A stretch of DNA of 64,000 bases from Dokdonella_A sp046347015. GTDB taxonomy: Bacteria > Pseudomonadota > Gammaproteobacteria > Xanthomonadales > Rhodanobacteraceae. A model generated the notes under the pieces. The model was not told the DNA's origin. It did no database searches and was given only the letters and a program-made list of their open reading frames with translations. Numbering within the stretch: the stretch's first letter is position 1; every line of letters begins with the position of its first letter. Both the position numbers and the translations under genes were made by a program. The stretch spans positions 124,001 through 188,000 of the forward strand of contig JAXMHA010000004.1 of the NCBI GenBank assembly GCA_046347015.1, in the 5' to 3' direction. Below, in pieces: positions 1-7,970 of this stretch.

Positions 1-94
1 AGATCTGTTGCGCGGAATCCGCCACGGTTTTGCCGAGGCCGCCCGCGGTCGCGGGACGGGAAGTGGAACGTGACTTGAGGGTGGGCTTGTTCAT
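1..94 (-). CDS. Phasin-like PHA granule-associated protein (N-terminal fragment)
   Basis: Only the first 31 codons are inside the window; the gene continues past the left edge. The N-terminus is a Lys/Ser/Thr/Arg-rich leader (starts MNKPTLKSR) entering a stretch with GKTVADSAQQI. This is the style of start seen in poly(hydroxyalkanoate) granule-associated phasins of xanthomonads. The assignment rests mainly on its neighbour, the PHA-system protein gene directly upstream on the same strand; those two are commonly adjacent. Phasins coat PHA storage granules in the cytoplasm. The product name is tentative because the diagnostic amphipathic helices are outside the window. Confidence 0.55.
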   Translation of the reverse strand, partial: MNKPTLKSRSTSRPATAGGLGKTVADSAQQI

Positions 95-194
95 GGATCG
101 GGGTCCTGCAGTCGCGGCACCACTGCCGCCGTGGGCAGCATGATCGTGCAGGGTATTCGAGCACACACACTAAAAACAAACGTTCCCGGGGCCT

Positions 195-470
195 TCAGCC
201 GAGTTCCGCGTCGAGGCGCCTTTCGATTTCCCGCTCGATCACCGGCGTCATCATTCCCATCAACAGGCCGAGCCGTGCATGGACGTGGATTTCCCGCTTC
301 GCAATGGCGATGTGGCCATCGACGCCGGAGCGCTCGAAGTGCAGCGTATGCCCATCCCAATGGTGGTCGATCCCGTACTCCTCGCCGATGACGATGGCGA
401 CGCGTTCGACCACTGCCCGCGCCGCTTTCAGGGACAATGCATGATCACGGCGGATATCGATCGTCGGCAT
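195..470 (-). CDS. Polyhydroxyalkanoic acid system family protein
   Basis: A 91-residue protein starting MPTIDIRRDHALSLKAAR. It matches the small PHA_gran_rgn family, whose members begin with a 'I.I.R.H.L....A' pattern and sit beside phasin genes. The longer reading frame upstream is rejected: the ATG at 470 has a GGAAG Shine-Dalgarno sequence seven bases upstream and matches the family length. There is no signal peptide or membrane segment, so the protein is expected in the cytoplasm or on the granule. It is followed, after about 100 bases, by the phasin-like gene on the same strand, so the two probably act together in PHA storage. The biochemical role of the family is not established. Confidence 0.8.
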   Translation of the reverse strand: MPTIDIRRDHALSLKAARAVVERVAIVIGEEYGIDHHWDGHTLHFERSGVDGHIAIAKREIHVHARLGLLMGMMTPVIEREIERRLDAELG

Positions 471-626
471 TGGCGTGCTTCCCGCGGGCGGATGAGAACC
501 CGCATTGTGGGGCCGGAGCCCGGTGTCGCCAAGCCCGGAAGCCCAGGGGACGATTGCAGCATCCATGTGCGCATGACGGAATGGGCCGTGTGCTAGAGTG
601 CCGCGGCCTCAGGCAGACCCGTTGCG

Positions 627-1424
627 ATGCGACTCAGTTTCCCGAACGGCGAGCATGCCGACGCGTTGATCCGTTCCGGTACGGCGAGCCTCGGTACTTC
701 CGACCGCAACACGATCGTGATCCCGGGGCACGACGTGGCGCCGCTGCACGCACGCCTGACAGCCGGAGAGCGCCGGCTGGTGCTGGAGGTGGTCGACGGC
801 TCGTCCCGCACGCATGTCAATTGCCGGCCGGTCCGCGAAAGGGCGTTGCTGCGGGCGGGTGACACCGTGCACCTCGGCAGCGTGGCGATGGAACTGAAGC
901 CGGACCACGACTCGGAGGTCGCGATCCCCGTGCTCGGCAATCGCGCCGACCGGTCGACGCCACCGACTCCGGAAGTCGTCCTGCGGGGACTGTCGGGAGC
1001 CTACTTCGGCCGGTCGATTCCGATCCGTGGCGACATCTCCGTCGGCAGCGCGCCCGACTGCGTCCTGGTGGTGGCCGGATCGTCGATTTCCGCGCGGCAT
1101 GCCGTGATCGGATATCGTGGCGACCACTTGGCCCTGTGCGGGTCCAACGCCGGTGCGATCACCCGCGTCAACGGGATTCCGGTACGGGATGCGGTGCTCC
1201 GCCACGACGATCAGCTCGCTTTCGGCACGCAGCGATTCCTGGTCGAAGCTCCCGGCATGGACCCGCGCGAGTCCGGTGGGAAGATGGAATCGGGAACTTC
1301 AACCGCCGGTAACGATGAAACCACCCGTCGTGAAGAGTCTTCGAGGGGCGGCATCTGGTGGCTGATCGGCGCCGCGGCGCTGATCGGTTTCGTGCTGGCG
1401 TTGAGCCTGTTGCGGGGTTTCTGA
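627..1424 (+). CDS. Double FHA-domain protein with C-terminal membrane anchor
   Basis: The protein has 265 residues. Residues about 5-90 and 113-205 each read as a forkhead-associated domain. The second has the typical glycine/serine loop, the SSISARHA phosphothreonine-binding signature and a late NG turn (TRVNGIPV). The first is more diverged (GTSDRNTI, PLHARL). FHA domains bind phosphothreonine peptides. Residues about 243-262 (WWLIGAAALIGF and following) form one hydrophobic helix, so the FHA domains should face the cytoplasm with a C-terminal tail anchor. No kinase or phosphatase gene is nearby, so the partner is unknown. The last 214 bases overlap the 3' end of msrQ on the other strand. 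Confidence 0.85.
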   Translation: MRLSFPNGEHADALIRSGTASLGTSDRNTIVIPGHDVAPLHARLTAGERRLVLEVVDGSSRTHVNCRPVRERALLRAGDTVHLGSVAMELKPDHDSEVAIPVLGNRADRSTPPTPEVVLRGLSGAYFGRSIPIRGDISVGSAPDCVLVVAGSSISARHAVIGYRGDHLALCGSNAGAITRVNGIPVRDAVLRHDDQLAFGTQRFLVEAPGMDPRESGGKMESGTSTAGNDETTRREESSRGGIWWLIGAAALIGFVLALSLLRGF

Positions 1425-2041
1425 TTCCGGCGGAAGAATGCGGCCAGGATCGGAATCCTGAACGCCATCAGGACACTGAAGATGGCGCCGTACACCAGCG
1501 GCTCGCGCACGGCGATTTCGTTGCCATGCTTGACTTGCCAGATGAAATGCAGAACGGCCAGCAGGCCGACGGCATACACCAGGCGGTGCAGGGTCTGCCA
1601 GCGCCGGCCGAGACGCGCCTGCATACCCTTCGGTGCCGTCAGCGCAAGCGGCATCATCAGCAGCCAGGCGATGGCTCCGGCGGAAATCCACGGCTTGTCG
1701 AGCATCGCCGCGAAGAACGACGTCCAGAAGGCTCCGAGGTCGATCGCGAAGTAGACCGCGACATGGACGGTCGCATAGAAGAACGCGAACAGCCCCAACA
1801 TGCGCCGGCAACGCAGGGGCCAGGTCCAGCCGCTGATTCGGCGCACCGGCGTGACCGCGAGCGTCACGAGCAGCACGCGCAGCGCCCAGTCGCCGGTCCG
1901 CTGCTCGAGCCGCGCCACCGGGTCGGCGCCGAGCGTCCCGAGCAGGGCATCGGACAGAATCATCGCGAACGGCACCAGCAGAACGACGAACAGCGGGACC
2001 TTCCACGCATTGACGGGCATTCGCGGCGTTCGGGCCGTCAC
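1211..2041 (-). CDS. msrQ: Protein-methionine-sulfoxide reductase heme-binding subunit MsrQ
   Basis: MsrQ (formerly YedZ) is the heme-b inner-membrane subunit that passes electrons to periplasmic MsrP. Several hydrophobic helices are visible. Histidines sit in the expected places: a TVHVAVYF helix, the RWQTLHRLVY segment and the LLAVLHFIWQVKHG helix, which matches the ferric-reductase-like transmembrane family. The start is GTG at 2041, two bases after the msrP stop; an ATG seven codons later is an alternative. The family is usually about 200-220 residues. This frame has 276, with a Ser/Pro-rich tail from about residue 205 that lies wholly antisense to the FHA gene, so the true end or a lost stop codon deserves attention. 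Confidence 0.88.
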   Translation of the reverse strand: MTARTPRMPVNAWKVPLFVVLLVPFAMILSDALLGTLGADPVARLEQRTGDWALRVLLVTLAVTPVRRISGWTWPLRCRRMLGLFAFFYATVHVAVYFAIDLGAFWTSFFAAMLDKPWISAGAIAWLLMMPLALTAPKGMQARLGRRWQTLHRLVYAVGLLAVLHFIWQVKHGNEIAVREPLVYGAIFSVLMAFRIPILAAFFRRNQKPRNRLNASTKPISAAAPISHQMPPLEDSSRRVVSSLPAVEVPDSIFPPDSRGSMPGASTRNRCVPKAS

Positions 2042-2043
2042 GG

Positions 2044-3009
2044 TCAGTAGTTCCGCACGAGATCCATGCCGGCATAGAGCGCCGAAACTTCCCCGGCATA
2101 GCCGTTGAATGGCAAGGTCGCGAGGCGCCGGCCCAGCAGGCTGTAGCCGCCTCCGGAAATGCGCCGCTCACTCGCCTGGCTCCACCGCGGGTGGTCGACG
2201 GCCGGATTGACGTTCGCGTAGAAGCCGTATTCGCGCGGACCCGCGAGATTCCACGATGTCGGCGGTTGCGTTTCGGTGAACTCGATCCGTGCAATGGCCT
2301 TGATTCCCTTGAACCCGTATTTCCACGGCACGACGAGCCGCAGCGGCGCGCCGTTCTGGTTCGGCAGTTCGTGCCCGTACATGCCGATCGCGAGCAAGGT
2401 GAGCGGATGCATCGCTTCGTCGATGCGCAGGCCCTCCCGATACGGCCAGTCGAGGACACCGGAGGACTGGCCCGGCATCTCCGCCGGGCGCAGCAGCGAC
2501 GTGAAGGCGACGAATTTCGCGCGCGAGGTGGGACGAAAGCGCGCCAGCACGTCCCCGAGCGGAACGCCGAGCCAGGGGATGACCATCGACCAGGCCTCGA
2601 CGCAGCGCATCCGGTAGACGCGTTCCTCCACCGGGATTCCGGCCAGCAGGGATTCGAGCGGCACGCTTCCCGTGCGTTCCGCATGGCCGGCGATCTCGAC
2701 GTTCCATGGACGGGGATGGAAACCCGCCGACAGTCGCGCAGGGTCGCGCTTGCCGCCACCGAACTCGTAGTAGTTGTTGTAGTGCGTGGCGTCCTCGAAG
2801 CGGGTGCGTTCCTCGTCGGACGACCAGCGTCCTCGCACGCTGGGCGTCAATTCCGGCAAACTGGATTCGAGTGCGGCGCTCGCCGGGTCCGGGCCCGACG
2901 CCGAGCACCCCACGAATGCCAGTGGCAGCCCCGACGCGAGCAGTCGCAGGATCTCGCGCCGCTTCAGCACGACGGCTTCGGGCGTGATGTCCAGTGAAGA
3001 AATCCGCAC
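2044..3009 (-). CDS. msrP: Protein-methionine-sulfoxide reductase catalytic subunit MsrP
   Basis: MsrP (YedY) is a periplasmic molybdopterin enzyme that repairs oxidized methionines in envelope proteins, using electrons from MsrQ. The N-terminus reads SSLDITPEAVVLKRREIL. This matches the family's pre-Tat leader and a twin-arginine signal (KRREIL) followed by a hydrophobic stretch. The molybdenum-ligating cysteine lies in YRMRCVEAWSM. The start chosen is GTG at 3009, seven bases after a GGGAG motif; it gives 321 residues, the normal length. The much longer frame upstream is antisense to serC and is not used. It forms a two-gene operon with msrQ, and Mo-cofactor genes lie elsewhere in this window. 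Confidence 0.9.
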   Translation of the reverse strand: MRISSLDITPEAVVLKRREILRLLASGLPLAFVGCSASGPDPASAALESSLPELTPSVRGRWSSDEERTRFEDATHYNNYYEFGGGKRDPARLSAGFHPRPWNVEIAGHAERTGSVPLESLLAGIPVEERVYRMRCVEAWSMVIPWLGVPLGDVLARFRPTSRAKFVAFTSLLRPAEMPGQSSGVLDWPYREGLRIDEAMHPLTLLAIGMYGHELPNQNGAPLRLVVPWKYGFKGIKAIARIEFTETQPPTSWNLAGPREYGFYANVNPAVDHPRWSQASERRISGGGYSLLGRRLATLPFNGYAGEVSALYAGMDLVRNY

Positions 3010-3033
3010 GGCGGGCACTCCCAGGTTCCACGG

Positions 3034-3057
3034 TCCGCCACGGAAGACCGTGGCGGA
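3034..3057. repeat. Perfect 10-bp inverted repeat in the msrP/serC divergent region
   Basis: The arms 3034-3043 (TCCGCCACGG) and 3048-3057 (CCGTGGCGGA) are perfectly complementary around an AAGA loop. A second, mutually exclusive 7-bp pairing joins CCACGGT at 3028-3034 with ACCGTGG at 3047-3053. The element lies 24 bases upstream of the msrP start and 24 bases upstream of the serC -35 box. It could be an operator palindrome or an RNA hairpin in the msrP leader. No U-tract follows on either strand, so a simple terminator is unlikely. Confidence 0.6.
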
Positions 3058-3081
3058 GCAGCGCGGATTGCAGCGGTGGCC

Positions 3082-3109
3082 TTGCCAGGGTGCTGCGTTG
3101 CGGCATAAT
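3082..3109 (+). promoter_or_regulatory. Putative sigma-70 promoter of serC
   Basis: TTGCCA (3082-3087) and CATAAT (3104-3109) are separated by 16 bases and lie 27 bases before the serC start. A strong GAGGGAGAG ribosome binding site (3121-3129) is placed between. Both hexamers are close to the consensus for housekeeping promoters. The assignment is by inspection only. Confidence 0.55.
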
Positions 3110-3135
3110 TCCGCGTCCTCGAGGGAGAGTACGCA

Positions 3136-4218
3136 GTGACACGCGCCTTCAACTTCAGCGCCGGCCCCGCCATGTTGCCCGAGCCGGTCATGCGCGTGGC
3201 GCAGTCCGAATGGCTCGAATGGAACGGCACGCGGGCGTCCGTCATCGAGATCAGCCACCGGTCGAAGGAGTTCATCGCGCTCGCGGAGCAGGCCGAGGCG
3301 GACCTCAGGGAATTGCTCGGCGTGCCGGAAGATTACGCGGTGCTGTTCCTGCAGGGCGGGGCGACCTGGCATTTCGCGCAGATCGCGATGAACTTCGCGG
3401 GCCGCGATGGCAGTGCCGACTACGTGCTCACCGGCGACTGGGGCGAGAAAGCCTTGCGTGAAGCGCGGCCCCTGACGGGCGTGCGCATCGCCGCGAGTTC
3501 GGCCGCCAGCGGGTTCGACCGGATTCCGCCGCGAGGCTCGTGGGATCTCGCGCCGGATGCCGCCTACGTCCACGTCACGTCGAACGAAACGATCCGCGGC
3601 GTCGAGTTCCGTGACGTCCCGGACGTCGGCGACGTGCCGCTCATCGCCGACATGTCATCGGACATCCTGTCCCGGCCAATTGACGTGTCGCGCTTCGGGG
3701 CGATTTACGCCGGAGCGCAAAAGAACATCGGGCCGTCTGGCCTCGTCGTCATGATCGTGCGCCAGGACCTGCTCGCGCGCTGCCCGGACGATCTGCCGAA
3801 GATCTTCAGTTATGCCGAACTCGCGGCGCACAAGTCGATGCTCAACACGCCGAATACGTTCGGCTGGTACCTCGCCGGACTGGTGTTCCGCTGGCTGAAG
3901 GCAGAAGGCGGGCTCGCGGCAATGGAAATCCGCAACCAGGCCAAGGCCAGCCTGTTGTACGACTGCATCGACGGTTCCGGCTGGTACCGGAATCCCGTCG
4001 AGCCCGCCGCACGATCGCGAATGAACGTTCCGTTCGTGCTGCCGGATCCGGCGCTCGATCCGGTGTTCCTCGAGGAATCGAAGGTCGCGGGCCTGCTCGC
4101 CCTCAAGGGCCACCGGGCCGTCGGTGGCATGAGGGCGTCGCTCTACAACGCAATGCCGATCGAGGGCGTGCGCGCGCTGGTCGACTTCATGCGCGACTTC
4201 GCGCGACGACACGGCTGA
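3136..4218 (+). CDS. serC: Phosphoserine aminotransferase
   Basis: SerC converts 3-phosphohydroxypyruvate and glutamate to O-phosphoserine; it also serves pyridoxine synthesis. The 360-residue protein starts FNFSAGPAMLP after MTRA, the family hallmark. It carries the PLP-lysine in AGAQKNIGPSG and the C-terminal GGMRASLYNAM segment. The start is GTG, set by a GAGGGAGAG ribosome binding site six bases upstream. The next gene, serA, supplies its substrate, so the first two steps of serine synthesis are encoded together. In many gammaproteobacteria serC heads a cluster ending in aroA-cmk-rpsA, as here. Confidence 0.97.
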   Translation: MTRAFNFSAGPAMLPEPVMRVAQSEWLEWNGTRASVIEISHRSKEFIALAEQAEADLRELLGVPEDYAVLFLQGGATWHFAQIAMNFAGRDGSADYVLTGDWGEKALREARPLTGVRIAASSAASGFDRIPPRGSWDLAPDAAYVHVTSNETIRGVEFRDVPDVGDVPLIADMSSDILSRPIDVSRFGAIYAGAQKNIGPSGLVVMIVRQDLLARCPDDLPKIFSYAELAAHKSMLNTPNTFGWYLAGLVFRWLKAEGGLAAMEIRNQAKASLLYDCIDGSGWYRNPVEPAARSRMNVPFVLPDPALDPVFLEESKVAGLLALKGHRAVGGMRASLYNAMPIEGVRALVDFMRDFARRHG

Positions 4219-4279
4219 CCGGTTCGCGCCGCATCATGAACGCGTTGCGGTCCGGCCCGTCAACGCGCAGGAGCAAGCC

Positions 4280-5446
4280 ATGTTCCGAATCCGGACCTTC
4301 AATGCGATTTCCCGCCACGGCCTCGATCGCCTGCCGACCGATCGCTACCAGGTCGCCGGGGAAATCGATGCCCCGGATGCAATCCTCGTCCGGTCAGCCG
4401 ACCTGCAGGCCATGCCGTTGCCCGGATCGCTGAAGGCCGTCGCGCGTGCGGGCAGCGGCGTCAACAACATTCCGGTGGCTGCCTTGACCGAACGCGGGGT
4501 GCCGGTGTTCAACGCTCCCGGGGCCAACGCGAATGCGGTCAAGGAACTCGTCGTCGCCGGCATGCTGATCGCCGCGCGCAACCTCGGCAACGCGCTCGCC
4601 TTCGTGCGCGACCTGCCGCAGGGGGAAAACCTCGAGCGCCGCGTCGAGGCGGAAAAGAAGCGCTTCATCGGCTCGGAGATCACCGGCCGGACGCTCGGAG
4701 TGATCGGGCTCGGGGCAATCGGCATCAAGGTCGCGAACGCCGGACTGGCGCTCGGAATGCGTGTCATCGGTTTCGATCCGCACATGACGGTCGATGGGGC
4801 ATGGCAGCTTTCGAGTGATGTCGCCAACGCAGGTTCCTTGAACGAAGTGTTTGCCGCGGCGGACTACCTGACATTCCACGTGCCGCTCAACGAGCGCACC
4901 CGCGGATCGTTCGGCCAAGACGCGCTCGCTGTCGTGCGGCGAGGTGTCGTCGTGCTCAACTTCGCCCGCGAAGGCATCGTCGATGTCTCGGCGATCCGGG
5001 CGGGGCTGGCCGACGGACGGATCCGCAACTACGTCTCGGATTTTCCGAACCCTGAACTCCTTGCCGACCCGGGAGTGATCGCGTTGCCGCACCTCGGGGC
5101 TTCGACCGGAGAAGCGGAAGACAACTGCGCCGTCATGGTCGTCGACCAGTTGCGCGACTTCCTCGAGAACGGCAACGTCCGCAATGCGGTCAACTTCCCC
5201 GCAATCCGGATGGCGCGCGCCGGCAAGGCACGCCTTTGCATCGCGAACCGGAACCGCCCGAACATGATCGGCGCGCTGTCGCACGTCGTCGGCGAGGCCG
5301 GGCTCAACATCGCGCAGATGCGCAATGCATCGCGCGGCGAGATTGCGTACACGCTGATCGACGTGGATTCGCGGTTGCCTGACGGCCTCACCGGCTCGAT
5401 CGCCGGGATCGACGGCATCCTGTCGGTCCGCGCGATCGACGCCTGA
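4280..5446 (+). CDS. serA: D-3-phosphoglycerate dehydrogenase
   Basis: This enzyme oxidizes 3-phosphoglycerate with NAD, the committed step of serine synthesis. The 388-residue protein has the split substrate domain of D-2-hydroxyacid dehydrogenases, a Rossmann loop VIGLGAIGIKVA at about 145-156 and the catalytic histidine in LPHLGAST. A C-terminal ACT domain (from about 322, RPNMIGALSHVVGEAG) is the likely serine-sensing regulatory part. It is the short ACT-only type. The start is ATG at 4280 with GGAG eight bases upstream. It follows serC after 61 bases and runs into the aminotransferase gene with a 2-base gap, so it is very likely co-transcribed. Confidence 0.95.
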   Translation: MFRIRTFNAISRHGLDRLPTDRYQVAGEIDAPDAILVRSADLQAMPLPGSLKAVARAGSGVNNIPVAALTERGVPVFNAPGANANAVKELVVAGMLIAARNLGNALAFVRDLPQGENLERRVEAEKKRFIGSEITGRTLGVIGLGAIGIKVANAGLALGMRVIGFDPHMTVDGAWQLSSDVANAGSLNEVFAAADYLTFHVPLNERTRGSFGQDALAVVRRGVVVLNFAREGIVDVSAIRAGLADGRIRNYVSDFPNPELLADPGVIALPHLGASTGEAEDNCAVMVVDQLRDFLENGNVRNAVNFPAIRMARAGKARLCIANRNRPNMIGALSHVVGEAGLNIAQMRNASRGEIAYTLIDVDSRLPDGLTGSIAGIDGILSVRAIDA

Positions 5447-5448
5447 CC

Positions 5449-6585
5449 GTGGCTGATGCCCACACCGGCCGCATCAGCGTGAGTTTCGACGCCGCCCGCC
5501 TCGCCAATCGCGTGACCGCATCGTTGCGAGCGTACGATCCTGGCCTCGACCTGCCGGCTCTGCGCACCCGGTTCGGGGCCAGCCTCGCCGAACTCGGTTC
5601 AAACGAGAATCCACTCGGCCCGCCCGCGGGTGCCGTTGCCGCGATGCGCGCGGCGGCGGCATGCGCCCATCGATATCCCGACCCACGCGGAGGCGCCTTG
5701 AAGGATGCCCTGGCGCGGCGGTTCGGCGTCGGGCCGGAGTCGATCGCGCTCGGCAACGGTTCGCACGAACTCCTGATGCTGCTTGCGCAGTGCTTCGCGG
5801 ATGCCGATCATTCCGTTGCCTACTCACAGTTCGGTTTCGCGGTGTTTCCGATTGCGACGGCCGCGAGCGGGGCCCGGGCCATCGCGGTTCCGGCGTTGCC
5901 GCGCGACCATCCGGAAATGCCGTTTGGCCACGACCCGGAAGGACTCGCTCGCGCAGTCGACGGCGGCACGCGGCTCCTCTTCGTCGCCAATCCGAACAAT
6001 CCGACCGGCACGTGGATCGACGACGAAGCGCTGGCGCGATTGCTCGAGCGTGTTCCGGAGACCACCCTGGTCGTCGTCGACGAGGCCTACCAGGAATATG
6101 TCGACGCCCCCCATCTTTCGTCCGCGTTGCGGTTGCAGGCGCGCTTTGCGAACCTCGTCGTCACGCGGACGTTTTCGAAGGCATGGGGTTTGGCGGGGTT
6201 GCGGATCGGATATCTCGTTGCCGATGCAAGTGTCGTCGCGGTGCTCGAACGGTTGCGGGAATCGTTCAACGTCAACTCGATCGCGCTTGCCGCGGCCGAA
6301 GCGGCGCTGCAGGATGCCTCGCACCTCGACCGCGTGCGGGAGTGGAACCGTCGCGAACGTGACTGGCTCGTGCAGCGCTTGCGCGCACGTGGGCTGCGGG
6401 TGATGCCGTCGCAGACCAATTTCGTCCTCGTCGAGTTTCCGGAAGGCGCCGATGGCGTCGAGCGCCACCTTTGCGATCGTGGCGTCGCAGTGCGGCCAAT
6501 GGGCGGTTATGGCCTCGCTCGGTGCCTTCGCATCAGCATCGGGACCCGCGCCGACAACGAGCGCCTGCTGGCGGCACTGCCGTGA
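5449..6585 (+). CDS. hisC: Histidinol-phosphate/aromatic aminotransferase (HisC family)
   Basis: A 378-residue fold-type I PLP aminotransferase. The SNENPLGPP N-terminal motif, the NPNNPTGTW cofactor-binding motif, VVVDEAYQEY and the PLP-lysine in FSKAWGLAGLRIGY are all present. The family includes histidinol-phosphate aminotransferase and close relatives that act on aromatic 2-oxo acids. Its position between serA and aroA suggests a role in aromatic amino-acid synthesis, as proposed for hisC2 copies beside aroA in other bacteria. Specificity cannot be read from the sequence. The start is GTG two bases after the serA stop, and the end overlaps the aroA start by four bases (GTGA). Confidence 0.9.
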   Translation: MADAHTGRISVSFDAARLANRVTASLRAYDPGLDLPALRTRFGASLAELGSNENPLGPPAGAVAAMRAAAACAHRYPDPRGGALKDALARRFGVGPESIALGNGSHELLMLLAQCFADADHSVAYSQFGFAVFPIATAASGARAIAVPALPRDHPEMPFGHDPEGLARAVDGGTRLLFVANPNNPTGTWIDDEALARLLERVPETTLVVVDEAYQEYVDAPHLSSALRLQARFANLVVTRTFSKAWGLAGLRIGYLVADASVVAVLERLRESFNVNSIALAAAEAALQDASHLDRVREWNRRERDWLVQRLRARGLRVMPSQTNFVLVEFPEGADGVERHLCDRGVAVRPMGGYGLARCLRISIGTRADNERLLAALP

Positions 6586-7922
6586 CGGATTGGATCAGCA
6601 CGCCGGGTGGTGCCCTGCGGGGCGAGATTCGGGTACCCGGTGACAAGTCGATCGCGCATCGCGCGCTGATGCTCGCGGCTCTGGCCGACGGCACTTCGCG
6701 GATCGGCGGGGTTCCGGAGGGCACGGATGTCCGCACGACGGCCCGCGGGCTCGCGCAGATGGGCGTGCGGATCGATGCGCCCACCGCGGGCGAACGCGTG
6801 GTGCAGGGCGTGGGGATGCAACGACTCGTGCCACCACCGGGGCCGCTCGACTGCGGCAACTCGGGTACGGGCATGCGGCTCCTCGCCGGCCTGCTCGCCG
6901 GACAGGCGTTCGATTCCACGTTGACCGGTGATGCTTCTTTGTCGCGCCGGCCGATGCGCCGCATCGTGGATCCCCTCACGCGGATGGGAGCCTGGATCGA
7001 TTGCGGAGGCGACGGCACGCCACCGCTGCGCGTCCACGGCGGCCGAACCTTGCACGGGATCGATTACCTGTCGCCGGTCGCGAGTGCGCAAGTCAAGTCC
7101 ACCCTCTTGCTGGCCGGGCTCCGTGCGCGTGGCGGGACCACGGTGGACGAGCCCGTTCCGACCCGCGATCACACGGAACGGTTGCTCGCCGCGTTTCACT
7201 GGCCGGTCGTCTTTGGGCCCGGTCACGCGTCGCTGGAAGGCGGCCACCGCCTGCAGGCGGCGGATGTCGGCATCCCCGGTGACTTCTCGTCCGCCGCGTT
7301 TTTCATCACCGCGGCCACGCTGGTTCCGGGATCGGACGTCTTGTTGCGGGGCGTCGGCACCAATCCCCGCCGGACGGGGCTGCTGAACGTGCTGCGCGCG
7401 ATGGGCGCAGACATCGAGGAACGGGACCGCCGACTGCTGGGGGAGGAGTGGTCGGCGGACTTGCGCGTGCGCCACGCGGCGCTGCGTGGCGTCGAGGTTC
7501 CGATCCACGAGGTCGTCGACATGATCGACGAGTTTCCGATCCTGTTTGTTGCCGCCGCTGCGGCCGAGGGAGTCACGACGATCCGTGGCGCCGGCGAATT
7601 GCGGGTCAAGGAGTCGGACCGGATCGCGACGATGGCGCGCGGGCTGCGACAGCTCGGCATCGAAGTTGCCGAGAGGCCCGATGGCGCGGAGATCAACGGG
7701 AGCGTGCTGCAAGGTGGGTCCGTCGAATGCGCGGGCGACCATCGCATCGCCATGAGTCTGGCGGTCGCCGGCGCAGTGGCACGCGCACCGGTGCACATTG
7801 CCGACTGCACCAACGTGGCGACGTCTTTCCCGGAGTTCGTCGCGCTGTCCCGGGAATGCGGAATGGTGCTCACGGAGATGGCGGGGTCCGGAGTTCCATC
7901 GCCGCCGGCCATCAATCGTTGA
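6582..7922 (+). CDS. aroA: 3-phosphoshikimate 1-carboxyvinyltransferase (EPSP synthase)
   Basis: AroA joins phosphoenolpyruvate to shikimate-3-phosphate, the penultimate step to chorismate. The start is GTG at 6582 inside the upstream stop (GTGA), giving 446 residues. Visible signatures are VPGDKSIAHRAL at about 17-28, GNSGTGMRLLAGLL at about 89-102, LRVKESDRI and the C-terminal AGDHRIAMSLAVAG. The sequence is full length with no broken motif. It is translationally coupled to the aminotransferase gene and is followed by cmk after 48 bases, the standard order. Confidence 0.97.
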   Translation: MTDWISTPGGALRGEIRVPGDKSIAHRALMLAALADGTSRIGGVPEGTDVRTTARGLAQMGVRIDAPTAGERVVQGVGMQRLVPPPGPLDCGNSGTGMRLLAGLLAGQAFDSTLTGDASLSRRPMRRIVDPLTRMGAWIDCGGDGTPPLRVHGGRTLHGIDYLSPVASAQVKSTLLLAGLRARGGTTVDEPVPTRDHTERLLAAFHWPVVFGPGHASLEGGHRLQAADVGIPGDFSSAAFFITAATLVPGSDVLLRGVGTNPRRTGLLNVLRAMGADIEERDRRLLGEEWSADLRVRHAALRGVEVPIHEVVDMIDEFPILFVAAAAAEGVTTIRGAGELRVKESDRIATMARGLRQLGIEVAERPDGAEINGSVLQGGSVECAGDHRIAMSLAVAGAVARAPVHIADCTNVATSFPEFVALSRECGMVLTEMAGSGVPSPPAINR

Positions 7923-7970
7923 ATGCGGCCGGCCTGCTACGCTGCGCTCCCCGCTGCGCAGGCCATCGCA

